From: Ophioceras dolichostomum
Taxonomy: Eukaryota; Ascomycota; Sordariomycetes; Magnaporthales; Ophioceraceae
Length of the DNA: 62,504 nt
Direction of reading: 5' to 3'
NCBI GenBank assembly: GCA_003049485.1
Contig: PYST01000200.1
Span: 1-62,504 of the forward strand
Part shown: positions 22,649 to 33,861 of the stretch, one piece after another
Numbering within the stretch: position 1 is the first letter of the stretch
How the letters are laid out: the number at the start of each line of letters is the position of its first letter
The notes under the pieces: generated by a model
Databases searched by the model: none
Seen by the model: the letters and a program-made list of their open reading frames with translations, nothing else
What the model was told of the DNA's origin: nothing
Translations under genes and position numbers: made by a program

Positions 22649-23421
22649 AGTTGTTGACCAGAAGGAAAAAAAAAACAGGAAACGGTGGCGTTTTAAGGAA
22701 GCAAGGGAAAAAAGATAATGGCTTTTTTGTGGGCTGGCTGGCCGCTACAAGCGGCCGAGAAAGAGAGTTCTGCTGCTGCTTGGGATAAATGAGCTGGTGG
22801 ATGTGGGATTAGGAGAGGATACTTTCCCTCCCCCGTTGTTGGAATATGGATGTTGCTGTCTCTGCAACGTTTATTTTTACTCAAGATGGGCCTGGGGCTC
22901 CGAACGCTACTAATACCAACCCATGAAACGTCATATACGTTGGGATACACGTTGGAATACACATTGGGAACCTGCCAATGTGCTACCAGCCAAGGCAGCT
23001 CGCAAGAAATATACCACGACACTCCAATCGCCCTGCTTCTCTCTCCTATGTCCACACTGTCTTCCTCACCGTCCACATACGCCGTCCCGAGGTAAACCAA
23101 TACCTGCACGCGCCTCCTCCCTCTCCAAAATGTGACGCACGATTCAGCCTCGTCCCTGACCCACGAAGCCGAGATCGAGACGCCTCCCCTCGTCTTACCA
23201 CCTAGCAGCCCCGAGCTGTCCGTAGCCTTCCTCTCCGCCCCAGCATTCCCAGTCCCCATCCCCGGAGCCGTATCCGTCGCCGTCGTCCACCCTGTCTCCC
23301 AAGTTCCTGCGTTTATTGAACGCCCGCGTCTGTCCATCGCCACCACATCGTCACTAAACAGGCCGACGCAACGGAAAGCGGAAACAACGGTGGGCGCCCG
23401 GGGCAGAGTTCTCTTTTCTTC
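22649..23421. other. Intergenic between MGS1 and the minus-strand pseudogene
   Basis: Contains one long minus-strand open frame (22693-23337 from an ATG at 23337) and a partial plus-strand frame over the same DNA. Neither resembles a known protein. A short imperfect repeat of ACGTTGGGATACAC units lies at about 22938-22975. Confidence 0.35.
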
Positions 23422-26189
23422 TTAACGGTCCGACTCTCCTGGAAACGGGTTGTCCGGAGATAGTATGGTTAGGCGACCCGAAGAGCATGCCACTTCTGGC
23501 AGGTTCCGTGCGTTCTCGACGTCCCTTGAGAACCCGCTGGAGGGAGTATTTCTCACGCCAGGTCGTACTCGTAGCCCCAGCAGCTCTCCCAAGGTGAACA
23601 GCCCCTAGTTGATGGGCTGGCAATCGGCTGGGGGCCTTCAGAGCCTGGTGTCTGATGCTCTGGCAGGTTTCAGCCGTCCGGCGCTCCGTTAAGGTTGCGA
23701 CACGCTCCGATATCTGGGTGTAGCTTGCCCAGTGTGCTCTGGAGGCCGGAGGGCGAGCGTGTGGACTGCTGAGAGGGAGGCCGTCTGGGTCGCCAGGGGG
23801 CAGAGGCGGATGGCGTTGTTGTCTGGGGGTGCGTGGAGGGCGGCGAGGTAGGTGATCGATTCAAGCGAGGCGAACAAGTGTGGGCGGGTTGGGGATCAGG
23901 AGGGCGCACAGGAAGGAGATTGCCTCAGCCTTAGAGGCGGGCTGTCATGCGCGTGGCTGCGTCAATTCCTGGGATGGTACTAGTTGTTGGATTCCGGGGG
24001 TGGAAGGAGGTGAGAAAGTTGTTCACGCTGATGCCATTGCTGTGGGTGAGGAGTGGCGAGGAGTGGTGACGAGTGGTCTGCGAGGTCGAAGTCGCGCCGC
24101 TCGATGGCCAATACCAATGGACGACCCTATCGACAGCCGAGATGGATATTCCACGCTTTATGTACCATATCCATCGCCGCTCTCGCAGCATTTGCAGCGG
24201 GCGTCTAGCCTAGCCACGGTAGCGCAAGCCGCAGCGAACCATCCTTCTATGCATCAACAACCTGTCGCGAGCCCTCGAATAAGCCACATCGAGCAGCTCG
24301 TCCTTGCCCCAAACGGCCGAGGCCGGACCACCGTTCAGGCTTTACCACCGTCTAGGCTTTGCTTGTCCATGGTGTTGGGAAACACCTCGAGGATATCTGG
24401 AAGGGTCATGAGAGCAACGAGTCACACTGGCTAAACGACTCTCCTAGCTCCTCTACTTGCTCGCTCGAGCTACAAGGCCTATCCCGTGCCGCAGCAGCAC
24501 TCGCACCGCAGAGAGAATCTGGTGCAGCACGACTTGACCCAGCGGTGTCGGTCTCAGCGTTGTCCGGCTTGGTTATGAGAGCCCGTGTGCCAGAGACTCA
24601 GCAACGGTGCCCGTGAAAGATCCTCCACCACACATCCCGCCCTTAGGTCTCGAAGTCGATGGGATTGCGGACGCCGCGATCGACCAGGCCATGGCTAGAT
24701 GGTCGACGGGTCGATCCGCTCTCTTGGCTCGGTGCGTCGGCTTGCCGTAGCCAAGGGTAGGCCACCTCCCGGCCAGCTTGGGGTGACGAAGCTGAGACGT
24801 GGCCGAAGCCGAAGCTCTAGAAGACTCGGGTAGACAAATAAGGCCGCAACCGAGGGCTGGAATCCGACGTTAGTGGTCGAGGGGGACCATTGTTGCTGCC
24901 GCGGCCTTGGAGTCGTCTCGCATCGCCTGCCGCTAGTCCCCGTCGAGGAGAAACCTGAGCTCGAGCGGCCATATCACAAACGCCACTCGCGTCTGGACTA
25001 GAGCTGTCGTGCTTTAGATCGCCGTTCCAGAGGCCGCACGTGTGCAGGGCCGAAAGGCCGCCCTGCGATATCATAGCAAAGCTTCTGCTTGATCCCGAAA
25101 GCCGGCGCTGGCTGATTCCTTCTGGAGGTCGTAGGGGGTGCCGAACCAGCGAACTCGACAACTGTGGAAGGAAACAATGAGCCTGTATCTTCCAATGTGT
25201 CCCATTGTATGTCCAACAGCCGCACCACGTTGGGTTGGTACCGCAGCGGGTCGTGCAGCAAAGCCCGGGTCTCGAAGAGAATGTCGCGCCATCAAGCCCT
25301 GTTGGCCCTGTTGACTCTGTTGGCCATGCTGGTATCGCTATCCCCTGCCATCTTGATAGCCACAAGTCCTGGTCTGGGACGACTGGACACCCTTGGTCCG
25401 AGGAATCACCGGGGATCTCCGAGTGTCTCTGCCTTGTCGACGACGAAGGACGCACCGGTTCCGATCCGGCTAGCCTTATCGGCAAGGATGTGACCTAGGA
25501 GGTCGATGCATTCTGTAGACTGAAATTCAGGTCGCGGAGGTCGATTGCCCGGGGAAGCGAGACGCGGTGTCCTGGTTGGTCGTCATAGGAAGGTTGACGT
25601 TGCCTGTGTAACCGGCGGGGATGATGGCGAGGTTCTTAAAATACTTAGACTTGGTCGAAGTGTCCACTAGCTCGAGATATGTCGCGTGGCATATTAGCTC
25701 GGTGAACCTGTAACTAGACGATGATGTCGACGATGATGCCTCTTTCGTGGGGTCCGCGATGGCACCACGGCCAAGTTCGCTGACCAGTCCTCCTGATGCC
25801 AGTTCGTGCACGGGTGTTGGTGTTCAGGAGTATTTGGCCAATCTCGATCAGATCTAGTCCGGCAAACCCTCCGTGGCTCCGGCGACTTGCTGGCATGCCG
25901 CCCTTGTACAACTTACATGTATACGAGATGATATCGGGCTGTGCTTCTCCAAACTTCAGGGCGACCTTCTTGGTGTGGAAAATGCTTTCCACGCAGTTTC
26001 GGACCATGGCGAACGTGACACTGCTGAGGGCCAGTCGAGGAATGATAGCATGAACGTCGTGGGTAGAGTCCTTGGTATGCTTGACGTCCAGGACAATAAA
26101 CTTCGTTCACGTGTTCGAGTAGCAAGTTTTTGGGCTTGAAGTGACGAGGTCCGAGAGGGTGAAGCAGAGGAATAATTGTAGCTCGACAC
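23422..26189 (-). pseudogene. Decayed protein-kinase-like gene of fungal nonself-recognition type
   Basis: The minus strand carries a long coding remnant spread over three frames. From its 5' side, FIVLDVKHTKDSTHDVHAII (about 26085-26026) is followed by FGEAQPDIISYT at about 25950. A kinase N-lobe follows with a glycine-loop-like RIGTGASFVVD, and LVAIKM places the ATP-anchoring Lys near 25355. Next come NVVRLLDIQWD (about 25225) and KQKLCYDIA. The catalytic segment reads LSALHTCG with GDLKH (25023-25009), where GD replaces the canonical RD. Lesions visible within otherwise continuous protein are TGA at 25408-25406, TGA at 25294-25292, a frameshift just after DIA at about 25055, further shifts at 24.9-23.7 kb, and TAG at 23607-23605. 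The last remnant (GELLGLRVRPGVRNTPSSGF) ends at TAA 23424-23422. The 5' boundary is approximate. Its closeness to a HeLo-type gene suggests an incompatibility role, which is inference. Confidence 0.7.
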
Positions 26190-26388
26190 ATTGTTGGCAA
26201 GTGAATATGGAGGACCGATGGCAATTCAGGTGGTGGGCCGAATAAACGTCGACGCCCAGAGTCCTTCGCTCTTTCCCGTTGTTGCTGTGGGTGGTCTAGC
26301 AGTTTCATTCACCTTAATCCTCCGAGTCCATTTCCAGCTTAGGATCTTTACGCCTCCCAACAAGACGAGATCGACAACGAGAACGACG

Positions 26389-28599
26389 ATGACAACAACA
26401 ACAATCGGCGAAATTTTTACGAAAATGGAGGCCGGCAGCCGCATCTCCGTCGCAGAAGTGGCCTACCACAAGGCCATCGTCTCAGTCAAGATCTTCCGGA
26501 GCGCGCTCCGCTTCGGCCAGGACGCAGAGCGACTCGTCCTGAGATTTGAGGTCGAGCGCATCCGCCTCCAGCTGTGGGGCGAGAACTCGGGGCTGGTGCC
26601 CATCGAGAAGGGCAAGGCGCCTGCCCTCCCAGCGAAGCTCGTGCGGGCCAGTGCCGTCCTCGGGGCCCGGCTCAAGGCTATCCCCGAGCTGTTCGGGGAC
26701 ACAGACGCGCTGTACGACCGGTACGGCCTGGGAGGCCACCGGCCAAGCCCCCACGAGCTCGGAGAAGCTCGGCCGGCTGGTCTCGCGCATGCAGAAGTCG
26801 CTGCGAGAGGGCCCCCTATCGGCCGTCAACGAGGAGATCGACCCGAAGACCGGCCTGGCCGAGAAGGAGAAGCAGTAGGTGGACGGTGCACCCATGAACG
26901 TGTGGAAGAAGGTCCGCTGGTCGATCCGCGACCCCGACAAGTTCGACGCCCTCGTCGCCGATCCGGCCGGCTGCGTCGACCGGCTGCACCAGCTCCTAAC
27001 CAAGACGCAGCAGCGACGCGCCGCCGAGGACGATGTCCACGTCAGTATCGTCATGATCGGAAGCGCGATGGGCGCCGAGTCCCAGGGCCTTGTCCGCGCT
27101 GCATCTGCCGGAGAGCCGGCCACCTCTTACATTCGTGCGGGCATCGAGCGGAAGGCCCTCTCCGCCGCCGCCGCTGATTCGGGTCATGCGGTCGCCGCCA
27201 CTACTACCCCTACTCCAACTACCACTACCTTATCTCCTCCGATGGCGTCCACGCAGCCGGCAGCTGCTGCTACACCCACATCGTCGGTGCTCTCGCAGTT
27301 CGACCTCCCCAGCGGCTTCGACAAGCTGCAGAGATTCCTCGCCACCAAGAAGAGCACAACAGAGGCAACCGCAGAGACGTTCCTCTTCGAGCGGAAAGAC
27401 TTCGAGAGCGATATCACCATCGCCGATAAGCAGCGACTTACAGACCGCATTCGACGGCTCGTGATGATGCTTGCGAAGCCAAAGTCGGCTGGCTTTCTCA
27501 CACCTCGGGCCGTGAGCTGCATCCACGACCCAGGCCGTTGCTGCTGGTGGCTCGTGTTTAGCTTCCACCTCGAGCCCCGCGCCATCGCGGCTTCTGCCAC
27601 TAGCTTGTCATCGTCAATCGGATCTCCGTCGTTGTCGCCGTCCAACCAGAAACAGCAGCCGCTCTCTCTCCGCATGCTTCTCGACTCTCGCACAAGGTTC
27701 CGCCCGCCCATCCAGCAACGTTACGCCCTAGCCGGTCGCTCTGCAACGCCTTCTCAGAGCTATACTCGAGCGGCTGGCTGCGCAAGGGCATCCGGAGCGA
27801 CAACATCCTCTTCCCTACCCCGGCCTCTTGCGTCCCCACTTCGTATATGTCATCTGGCCCCAATCAGTTCACCCTGTTCATGTCCCTCTTCCGCCGCCCC
27901 TTAATCAGCGGCTTTGACTATACCGCCAGGAGAGCGAGAGCGAGGCCAGCAGCATCGACTCTGCTAGTCGTCCCGGTGGCAACTCCCAGAACCCCGCGAT
28001 CGGCGCGTTCCGCCACCCTCGCTACCAGGCAGACGCGAGACAGGGGTATCGCCTGCAGTACGACCTGTACTCTTTGGGGCTGGTTCTCGTCGAGATCGCT
28101 GCGTGGGCTCCCATCTTGGAGCTGATGCGGAAAGAAGAGCAAGAAGAGATCGAGAAGGAGCAGGAGAAAGAGAAAGAGAAGAAAAAGGAGGGCGGCTCAA
28201 TGGCGGCCCCGTCGCCATCGCTGCTCCTTTCTGACTGTTCTTCTACTGTCTCCCCATCGCGAGACGGCAACGGCAACGATAGCGGTAAGGACGACGCCAC
28301 TTCGTTCTACCCCCATCACGCCAGAAGCCTGTAGAGGCTGGCAAAGAAGTATATAGTCTCCAGACGTGCCGGTCTGGCCGCCACACCGCATTACAGGGCT
28401 GTGCGGCTCTGTCTCGAGGCTGCTGATGAGGAGAAGAAGGAGGAGAAGGGCGCAGGGAAACGGGGAGAAGGAGAAGGAGAGACTGGAGGAGATGGCGACG
28501 CAAGTGAGGCCGTCACAGTCCATTCTGCGCTGGAGTTTTACGACGCTGTGGTCGTGCCGCTGACGAGGCTTGCTGCTGCGAACCCGGTAGGCTACTAGG
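26389..28599 (+). pseudogene. Decayed HeLo-domain/pseudokinase gene (HET-S/LopB class)
   Basis: The N-terminal remnant (26389-27000) matches the HeLo or prion-inhibition domain of fungal cell-death proteins, with FRSALRFGQDAERLVLRFEV followed by ERIRLQLWGE, and later MQKSLREGPLSAV and WSIRDPDKFDAL. The C-terminal remnant (about 27430-28599) is the kinase-like domain common in these proteins: WWLVFSFHLEPRAIA, IRSDNILF in place of a catalytic loop, and YRLQYDLYSLGLVLVEIA. Visible lesions are a one-base shift at about 26728-26735, in-frame TAG at 26876-26878, a shift at about 27736-27744, a shift at about 27920-27927, and in-frame TAG at 28332-28334 with coding continuing to the stop at 28599. 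Five independent breaks rule out ordinary introns. A Lys/Glu-rich insert (about 28130-28190) follows the activation-segment region. The intact family forms membrane-active assemblies after activation; this copy cannot make a full protein. Confidence 0.85.
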
Positions 28600-29466
28600 C
28601 TGGTTTGCGGTGTTGATCGAGGGGCGCCAGTCTGCTTTGCGTTGGAGAAGTTTGGACTTCGGTGCTTTCCATCAGGGAATACCTATGGACTATGCCGGGA
28701 CACTTAAGGGTAGGGAAGAGAAAGAGAGCGAGAGCGTGGCATATTAGCAGAGCACAAGGGGTGCCTACAACCTGTTTGCTATCGCTCGACGCGCGAGGGC
28801 ACAGCATCCGGGAGGACTGTCTGGGGCTTCAGACCCATGAGACCGATTAGAAGAAAAAATAGACTCTTCGATGGCATTTATGCTATGCGCAGAGAGAAAA
28901 AAAAATACAATACACAGAGAGAGGAAGTCTCTCTCGTCTTGCCTTGCACGCACCTGCAGCGCCTGTAACCCGTTCCGTGTATGCCTAGTGCCCGCCCACT
29001 CCAGTGGCATATCGATCATCTTCATATGAGTGCATCGAAGCTCGTCAAGAAACGAGCAACTTGCCTGTCCCAAAAACAAAAAACGCCGCCTTTGATGCAC
29101 CGCCGAAGGGGAGAGAGGAGAAGAGAGAAGTGACTCGTCTGCTGCATCCATGACATAGGAACAAGTAAGCAAGCCATATTTCGGAGGCCACCATCCGGTC
29201 CCGAAAATCGGAGGGCACTCGAACCTCAAAGGCTCTCGCGTTGACATAGACTCTAGCCAGGCTTCCTAGTGGAAAGAATGGAAGAATATCGTAGCAATCG
29301 CATCGTCCAAGAAAACCCTAAGAATGCAGCTCAGTGGCCGAAGGGCCAAGCAGTTTTATTGCCCGCCCTCGTTCCCCTTTTCCCCGCCCATCTGTCCATG
29401 TTATGCCGTAATGATGGTCAACCAAACAAAAAAAAAAGACTCCGGAGCCTCGAGGTGCCCGTTCCT
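28600..29466. other. Intergenic, no gene seen
   Basis: Lies between the pseudogene and the 3' end of ISA1. Poly-A runs near 28899 and 29430. No supported coding sequence. Confidence 0.4.
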
Positions 29467-30498
29467 TCAGACGTTGAAGCTCTCGCCACAACCGCACTCC
29501 TCCTCTGCAAAGCCGTTAGTCTCAAAAGAACTCATAACATGGGCTAAAAAGATGGATCGAGAGACAGGACGTCTCTCCTTCCAAAAAAGGGAAAAGGAAA
29601 AAAAAGGTTATAACGGATAGAGGGAGGGAGGTTTCCAGAGTGGGCAAAACAAAAACTCACTGATATTCGGGTTGTCGAAAGTGAACCGCTCGCTAAGCCG
29701 ACTCTCGACCCAGTCCATCTCGGACCCGATGATGCTGAACAGCGCCTTGCTGTCGATCAGAACCGACACGCCGTCCTGCTCGACGCGCTCGTCGAAGGGG
29801 GAGGGCTTGTCGACCTCCTCGAAGTGGTACTGAAGCCCGCTGCATCCCCTGTTGCGGACGCCGACCTTGATGAGTTTGGGGGTGGGCCCGTCGAGGAGCG
29901 TGCGCAGCTTAGAGACGGCGCGGGGCGTCAGGCGGATGGCGGCTTTGCGGGGGGCGCGGAGGCGGGAGGGGCGCTTTTGGGTTTGGGTTGGGGTTTTTGG
30001 GGTTGATGATGAGGTAGTTGACGTTGAAGGTTTTGGCGCTGGGGGGGAGGAGGTGGATGAGGGCGTGGATGGTGACGATGAGGCGGTTGTAGCCTCCGCG
30101 CTCGACTGCTGCTGCTTCTGCGGCTTGGCGTCGTTGTCGTCCGATACCGTCGTCGACCGTGGATCTCGACTATTACTTGAAGAAGGCGGTGTGGGACTCC
30201 TAGCCAGCTGTTGCTCCTTCTCGGCTCCAGCTGCAGCGGCAGCGGCTGGGCGAGTCTCGTGAACCTGTGGCAGCGGTGTCGTCGCGTCAACCGGGTGCGC
30301 TGCGTCGGCTGCTCGCGGCGGCGTTGGAGGCGTCCGCGTCGGGAGGGTATAGGCCTGGAAGCTCGCTTGCGATGTCGAGGAGAATTGGCGGCGGCGCAGG
30401 CCAGAGGCAGTGGCGCCGCTCCGACAGGCTCTGCAGAGGGAGGAGAATGACGCCGCCGTTGACGACGTTCTCCTCAGGAGGAGGGGGCATGCGTTCAT
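29467..30498 (-). CDS. ISA1: Mitochondrial A-type iron-sulfur assembly protein Isa1
   Basis: Two exons, 30498-29661 and 29504-29467, encode 291 residues. The short last exon (38 nt) supplies the essential C-terminus KEECGCGESFNV, with donor GTGAGT and acceptor TTTGCAG. Without this splice the ORF would end in an unrelated tail. The HesB/IscA core occupies about residues 175-291. The first conserved cysteine is in VRNRGCSGLQYHF and the CGC pair is at the end; together these bind Fe or the cluster. The N-terminus (MNACPLLLRRTSSTAASFSS) is basic and hydroxylated, as in a mitochondrial presequence. It is followed by a long Ala/Pro/Ser-rich linker of about 120 residues that is not part of the fold. 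Isa1 works with Isa2 and Iba57 to make [4Fe-4S] clusters for aconitase, lipoate synthase and similar enzymes. The upstream in-frame start at 30519 is GTG, so ATG 30498 is used. Confidence 0.95.
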
Positions 30499-31357
30499 GA
30501 TGGCTGCTGCGGTTGCCACCTACGTAGGTACCCTTCCTGTTCCTTACGTACTATTAGGTGCGTGACGCAGAACACTCTTTCTTTGAATGGTGGGTCGGTA
30601 GATAGATCTCAGACACGAGGCTGCAATACGTCTGTGGCGGGGGGGATAATAGGGTAATGCCTCTGTAGAAGAGGTGGCGGAGGATGGAAGGTGTTTTGAG
30701 GGAATCTTTTGTCTTGGGGCTCGCCGATGTTGGAGGTCGGTCCCCGAAATAATGACGCTCGGCTCGGCAGACAGGGCCAAGCCAGGTTCATCCGATTGTG
30801 CCCGCCAGCCAATCAGAAATGGGGTAATTATTAATGGTGGCGCACCCTTTGTCACCCACAAATGATACCTGGAAGTTGCTTGCACTAGAATAATCCAGAT
30901 CAACTAGAACCAGGAGGCAAGCCCGCAGATGGAAAAGATGAAGTTGCTATCAATTGATCCCACGTGAGCGTATGGTAATAGTAGTCGCTGTCTATCAGTA
31001 TTAATGGCGTATCGTGAATCATTCTTCAGCCGTGCAGTCTCATCTCTGCGCTTGCCACAATCTCAGCCTCGTTTGTGTCTGCTGCGAACATTAAACCCCC
31101 CCCCTCCTGGCCCCCTTTCCCCCTTTCCCCCTCCCTTCTAGCAGGAAGCAAAAGAATTCGCGGTAAAATATCAGACAGTCTTCCGTTGCTCCTGATGATG
31201 AAGTCCCAAAGAGAAATGAGAAGTTGAGGCCCCCCTCCTAAAAAGGCAACAGGGCAGCTTTTAAAGAAGCACGCATGCCATGCTCCCTCCTGTGTCTTAA
31301 CCATAGCAACCAAATAGACTCTCAGCCGGCTAGTTTTGCCTTCCCTTTTCTACCCTC
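30499..31357. promoter_or_regulatory. ISA1 promoter and 3' flank of the ARMH3-like gene
   Basis: The ISA1 promoter contains CCTACGTAGGTACCC at 30519-30533, one of the dispersed GTAGGTACC motifs, only about 20 bases upstream of the start codon. The rest is non-coding, with C-rich tracts near 31097-31135. Confidence 0.4.
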
Positions 31358-33861
31358 TCACCCCACAGTGGCACTAACGTCTGCAACCGCCGCCCTAGCC
31401 ATCTTCTTCAGCAGCCTCCTCTCATCGGCCTCGCGGTACTTCTCCCAGCTATCCAATCCCTCTTTAGCCTGGATGCTGAGCGTCTCGTACCCCTGCTTGA
31501 TGACCTCAGTCACCTGCAGGCTCGTGACGCGGGACAACGACCCACCACCACCAGAACCACCAGCACCGCCGCCGCCACCGCCGCCGCCGCCTTCAGCCAG
31601 GATCTGCTTGTAGTGCGAGCTGACGCTGACCAGCGTGTCGATGCTGTTGCTAGGCCGACTCGAGAGGTCGTACGTGTCCCTGAACTTAACGAGCACGTCC
31701 CCGGACTCGACCACCTTGTAGAACAGGTCGTCGTACGCGGCCGGCGTGGGCAGGAACGCCTCCCCCGCGCTCAGGCCTAGCGCGAGCAGGTTGACGACGT
31801 GGTCCAGCAGCGTCTCGATCTGGGGCAGGTCCTTCACGTCCGCGGCGTACGTGGCGAGGAAGCGGACGAGGCTGAGCAGAGAACGAAAGAGCTCCGCCCA
31901 GTGGTAGGCCAGGCGCGTGCGCGAGCGCGACATGTACGAGATGACGCGCAGGAGGATGCCCACGCACAGCGTGTACAGGCCGACGTCGAGGCGGCGGCGC
32001 AGGTTGTGGTTGATGCCATCCACCATCGTGTCCATGATGGCGGCGGCCAGCGTGCGGTCGGCGCGCACGAGGGGGAGGAAGGGCTGGCGCTGCCGGCAGA
32101 GGCGGACGGGCGTCTTGGCGCCCGCCTCGTCGCTGCACATGCGCTTGCACAGGACCGGGTCCTCGATCAGGAGACGGAACACCATCAGGTTCAGGTGGCT
32201 GTAGAGCGTGGCCCGGCCGGACACGTGGGCGTGCTGGAGGAGGTACGACGTGAGCGAGATGAAACTGGCGAACGGCTGCTCGTCGCCCTTGTCGGCGGGG
32301 AAGGTGACGAGGTTGAAGCAGAACAGCTTGTTGGCGTGCGAGAAGTCGTAGTTCGCGAGGAGGGCGGCTGCTTGTTCGCCTGGTCTGTGCAAGACATGAA
32401 GGAAAAAAACAAGAAATGGCAGTTAGCGCCAGTGAGTTTGAAGGAGAGTATTGCCATGATCGCTTCATCTGGGAGGTGGCACGTTTCTTACAGCGCAGCA
32501 AACATCTTCTTCGCCGTCTCGGCATCATACGTCGGCTTCGTCGGCGGCTTCCCTCCCGGAGCTATGGCGCCCAGCCCTATCATGTTCAAGGCGTGCGACA
32601 GCGACCACCCTTCCGGGTGATCTTCCTGGATGTCGACGTATTGTGTCCGCAGGATCTGGCAGCACCGGCCGATGCCGCGGATGATCTTCTGGATGGTCGA
32701 CTCGTTGACGAAGTCGTTCAGCCGCAGCTGGTACGGGTTCTGGAATTCGAACTTGTTGTAGTTGGCCAGGAGGCCTACGAGGCTGAAGGGCGAGATGACG
32801 TCCTCTGGTGATACCAGGTCATGGATGAACTAGTAGGGTAGGCGCGATTACGGCGTGTTAGTCTTCCCCGCTGCAAACTGGCGCACTCTTCCTTATCTGC
32901 ATGACAGGACCGTTTCTTACCTTCATGATCGCAGGGAAGAGATCCCGCTGGATGAAGTATGTCAGAAGGCTCGTCTGGTACGCCCCTGAGGTGACGGCGA
33001 GGGCCAGGTCAACGGCCCTCTGCTTGATCTCCACTGCAATGTGGTCAGTCAAAAAGCCCTGCCTTGTGTTCGGCGAAACTGTACGACTGCCCCTCGCCAG
33101 ACCAAGACGTACCGGTCCTCCCATTCCTGATTAGCCCTTCGAGGGCACCCACGAAATCGGTGAAGACATGGTCGATCTGATCCAATCCTGCGATCACGTT
33201 GATGATATCTGAGGTCGGGTTCGTGTATTTCTTCGCTACGACGGCGGTGAAAAAGGTACAGAGCGTCTAGGCAGTTGCACAAGGGTCAGTCAGCACAGCC
33301 AGCGATATCTCAACAACGACAACAACGCCAGGGCCTAGCGGAGCGGAAAGAGGAAGCTCTCACCTCGAGCGCGTTCACGTTTGCAGTAGGGCCCTTCACG
33401 CCTCCTCTAAGGGCGATAACGCTGCGTTTGAATAGCTCCCTCGTCTGTGCTTCTCGTTCCAAGAGTTGTGCCGGCCCCAGGTCGTCTAGTATCCCGCGTA
33501 GAGACGCCCTGTCGGGCTTGAGAAGGAAGAATTCCCTCCAGAAACCCTCTGATCGTTCGCCATCGTCTTCATCCTCGTCCTATCCTCGGGCGAAGGCTAG
33601 CTACATTAGTGAGCTGGTTCGGTAGACGTCATCGAGCGTCGGCGAAGCGGGGAGGGGAGGGAGGAGGGCTGCCAACCTTGAGAGTTCAGGGGCCACGTCA
33701 GCAGTGACACTTCAGAGAAAACGGGAAAGCGAGGGACAACTTCCTTCGTGTAAGTAAAGGGGTTCGTATTAAATGCGCACCTTGAATAGATTCTCGTACA
33801 GCCGTACGATCTTCTGTTGAAAGACCTCCGGGCGAGGCTGGTGGGTGAGGGGTGACTCCAT
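31358..33861 (-). CDS. ARMH3: ARMH3/DUF1741 armadillo-like helical protein
   Basis: Six exons on the minus strand: 33861-33781, 33579-33364, 33266-33113, 33033-32921, 32829-32492 and 32384-31358. They encode 642 residues with consistent phases throughout. The first exon reads RPEVFQQKIVRLYENLFK, joining to a DEDEDD stretch and GFWREFFLLKPDRASLRGIL, the usual start of fungal members. The fifth exon carries NKFEFQNPYQLRLNDFVNE. The last exon holds the DUF1741 C-terminal domain (YDFSHANKLFCFNLVTFPAD, then RTRLAYHWAELFRSLLSLVR). The human counterpart (C10orf76/ARMH3) supports Golgi PI4KB and the small GTPase ARF-GEF machinery, so a role at Golgi membranes is expected, as inference from the family. 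A run of nine glycines (about residues 571-579) precedes the final helices. Its start codon is only 430 bp from that of THR4. Confidence 0.9.

Noticed and set aside
22693..23337. 215-residue minus-strand ORF after MGS1
   Set aside because: Has an ATG, but the opposite strand is equally plausible over part of it, the tail is UTR-like, and nothing is recognised.
23422..28599. Treating the kinase and HeLo remnants as intact intron-rich genes
   Set aside because: Breaks are single-base shifts and stops inside continuous protein sequence without splice sites at those points.
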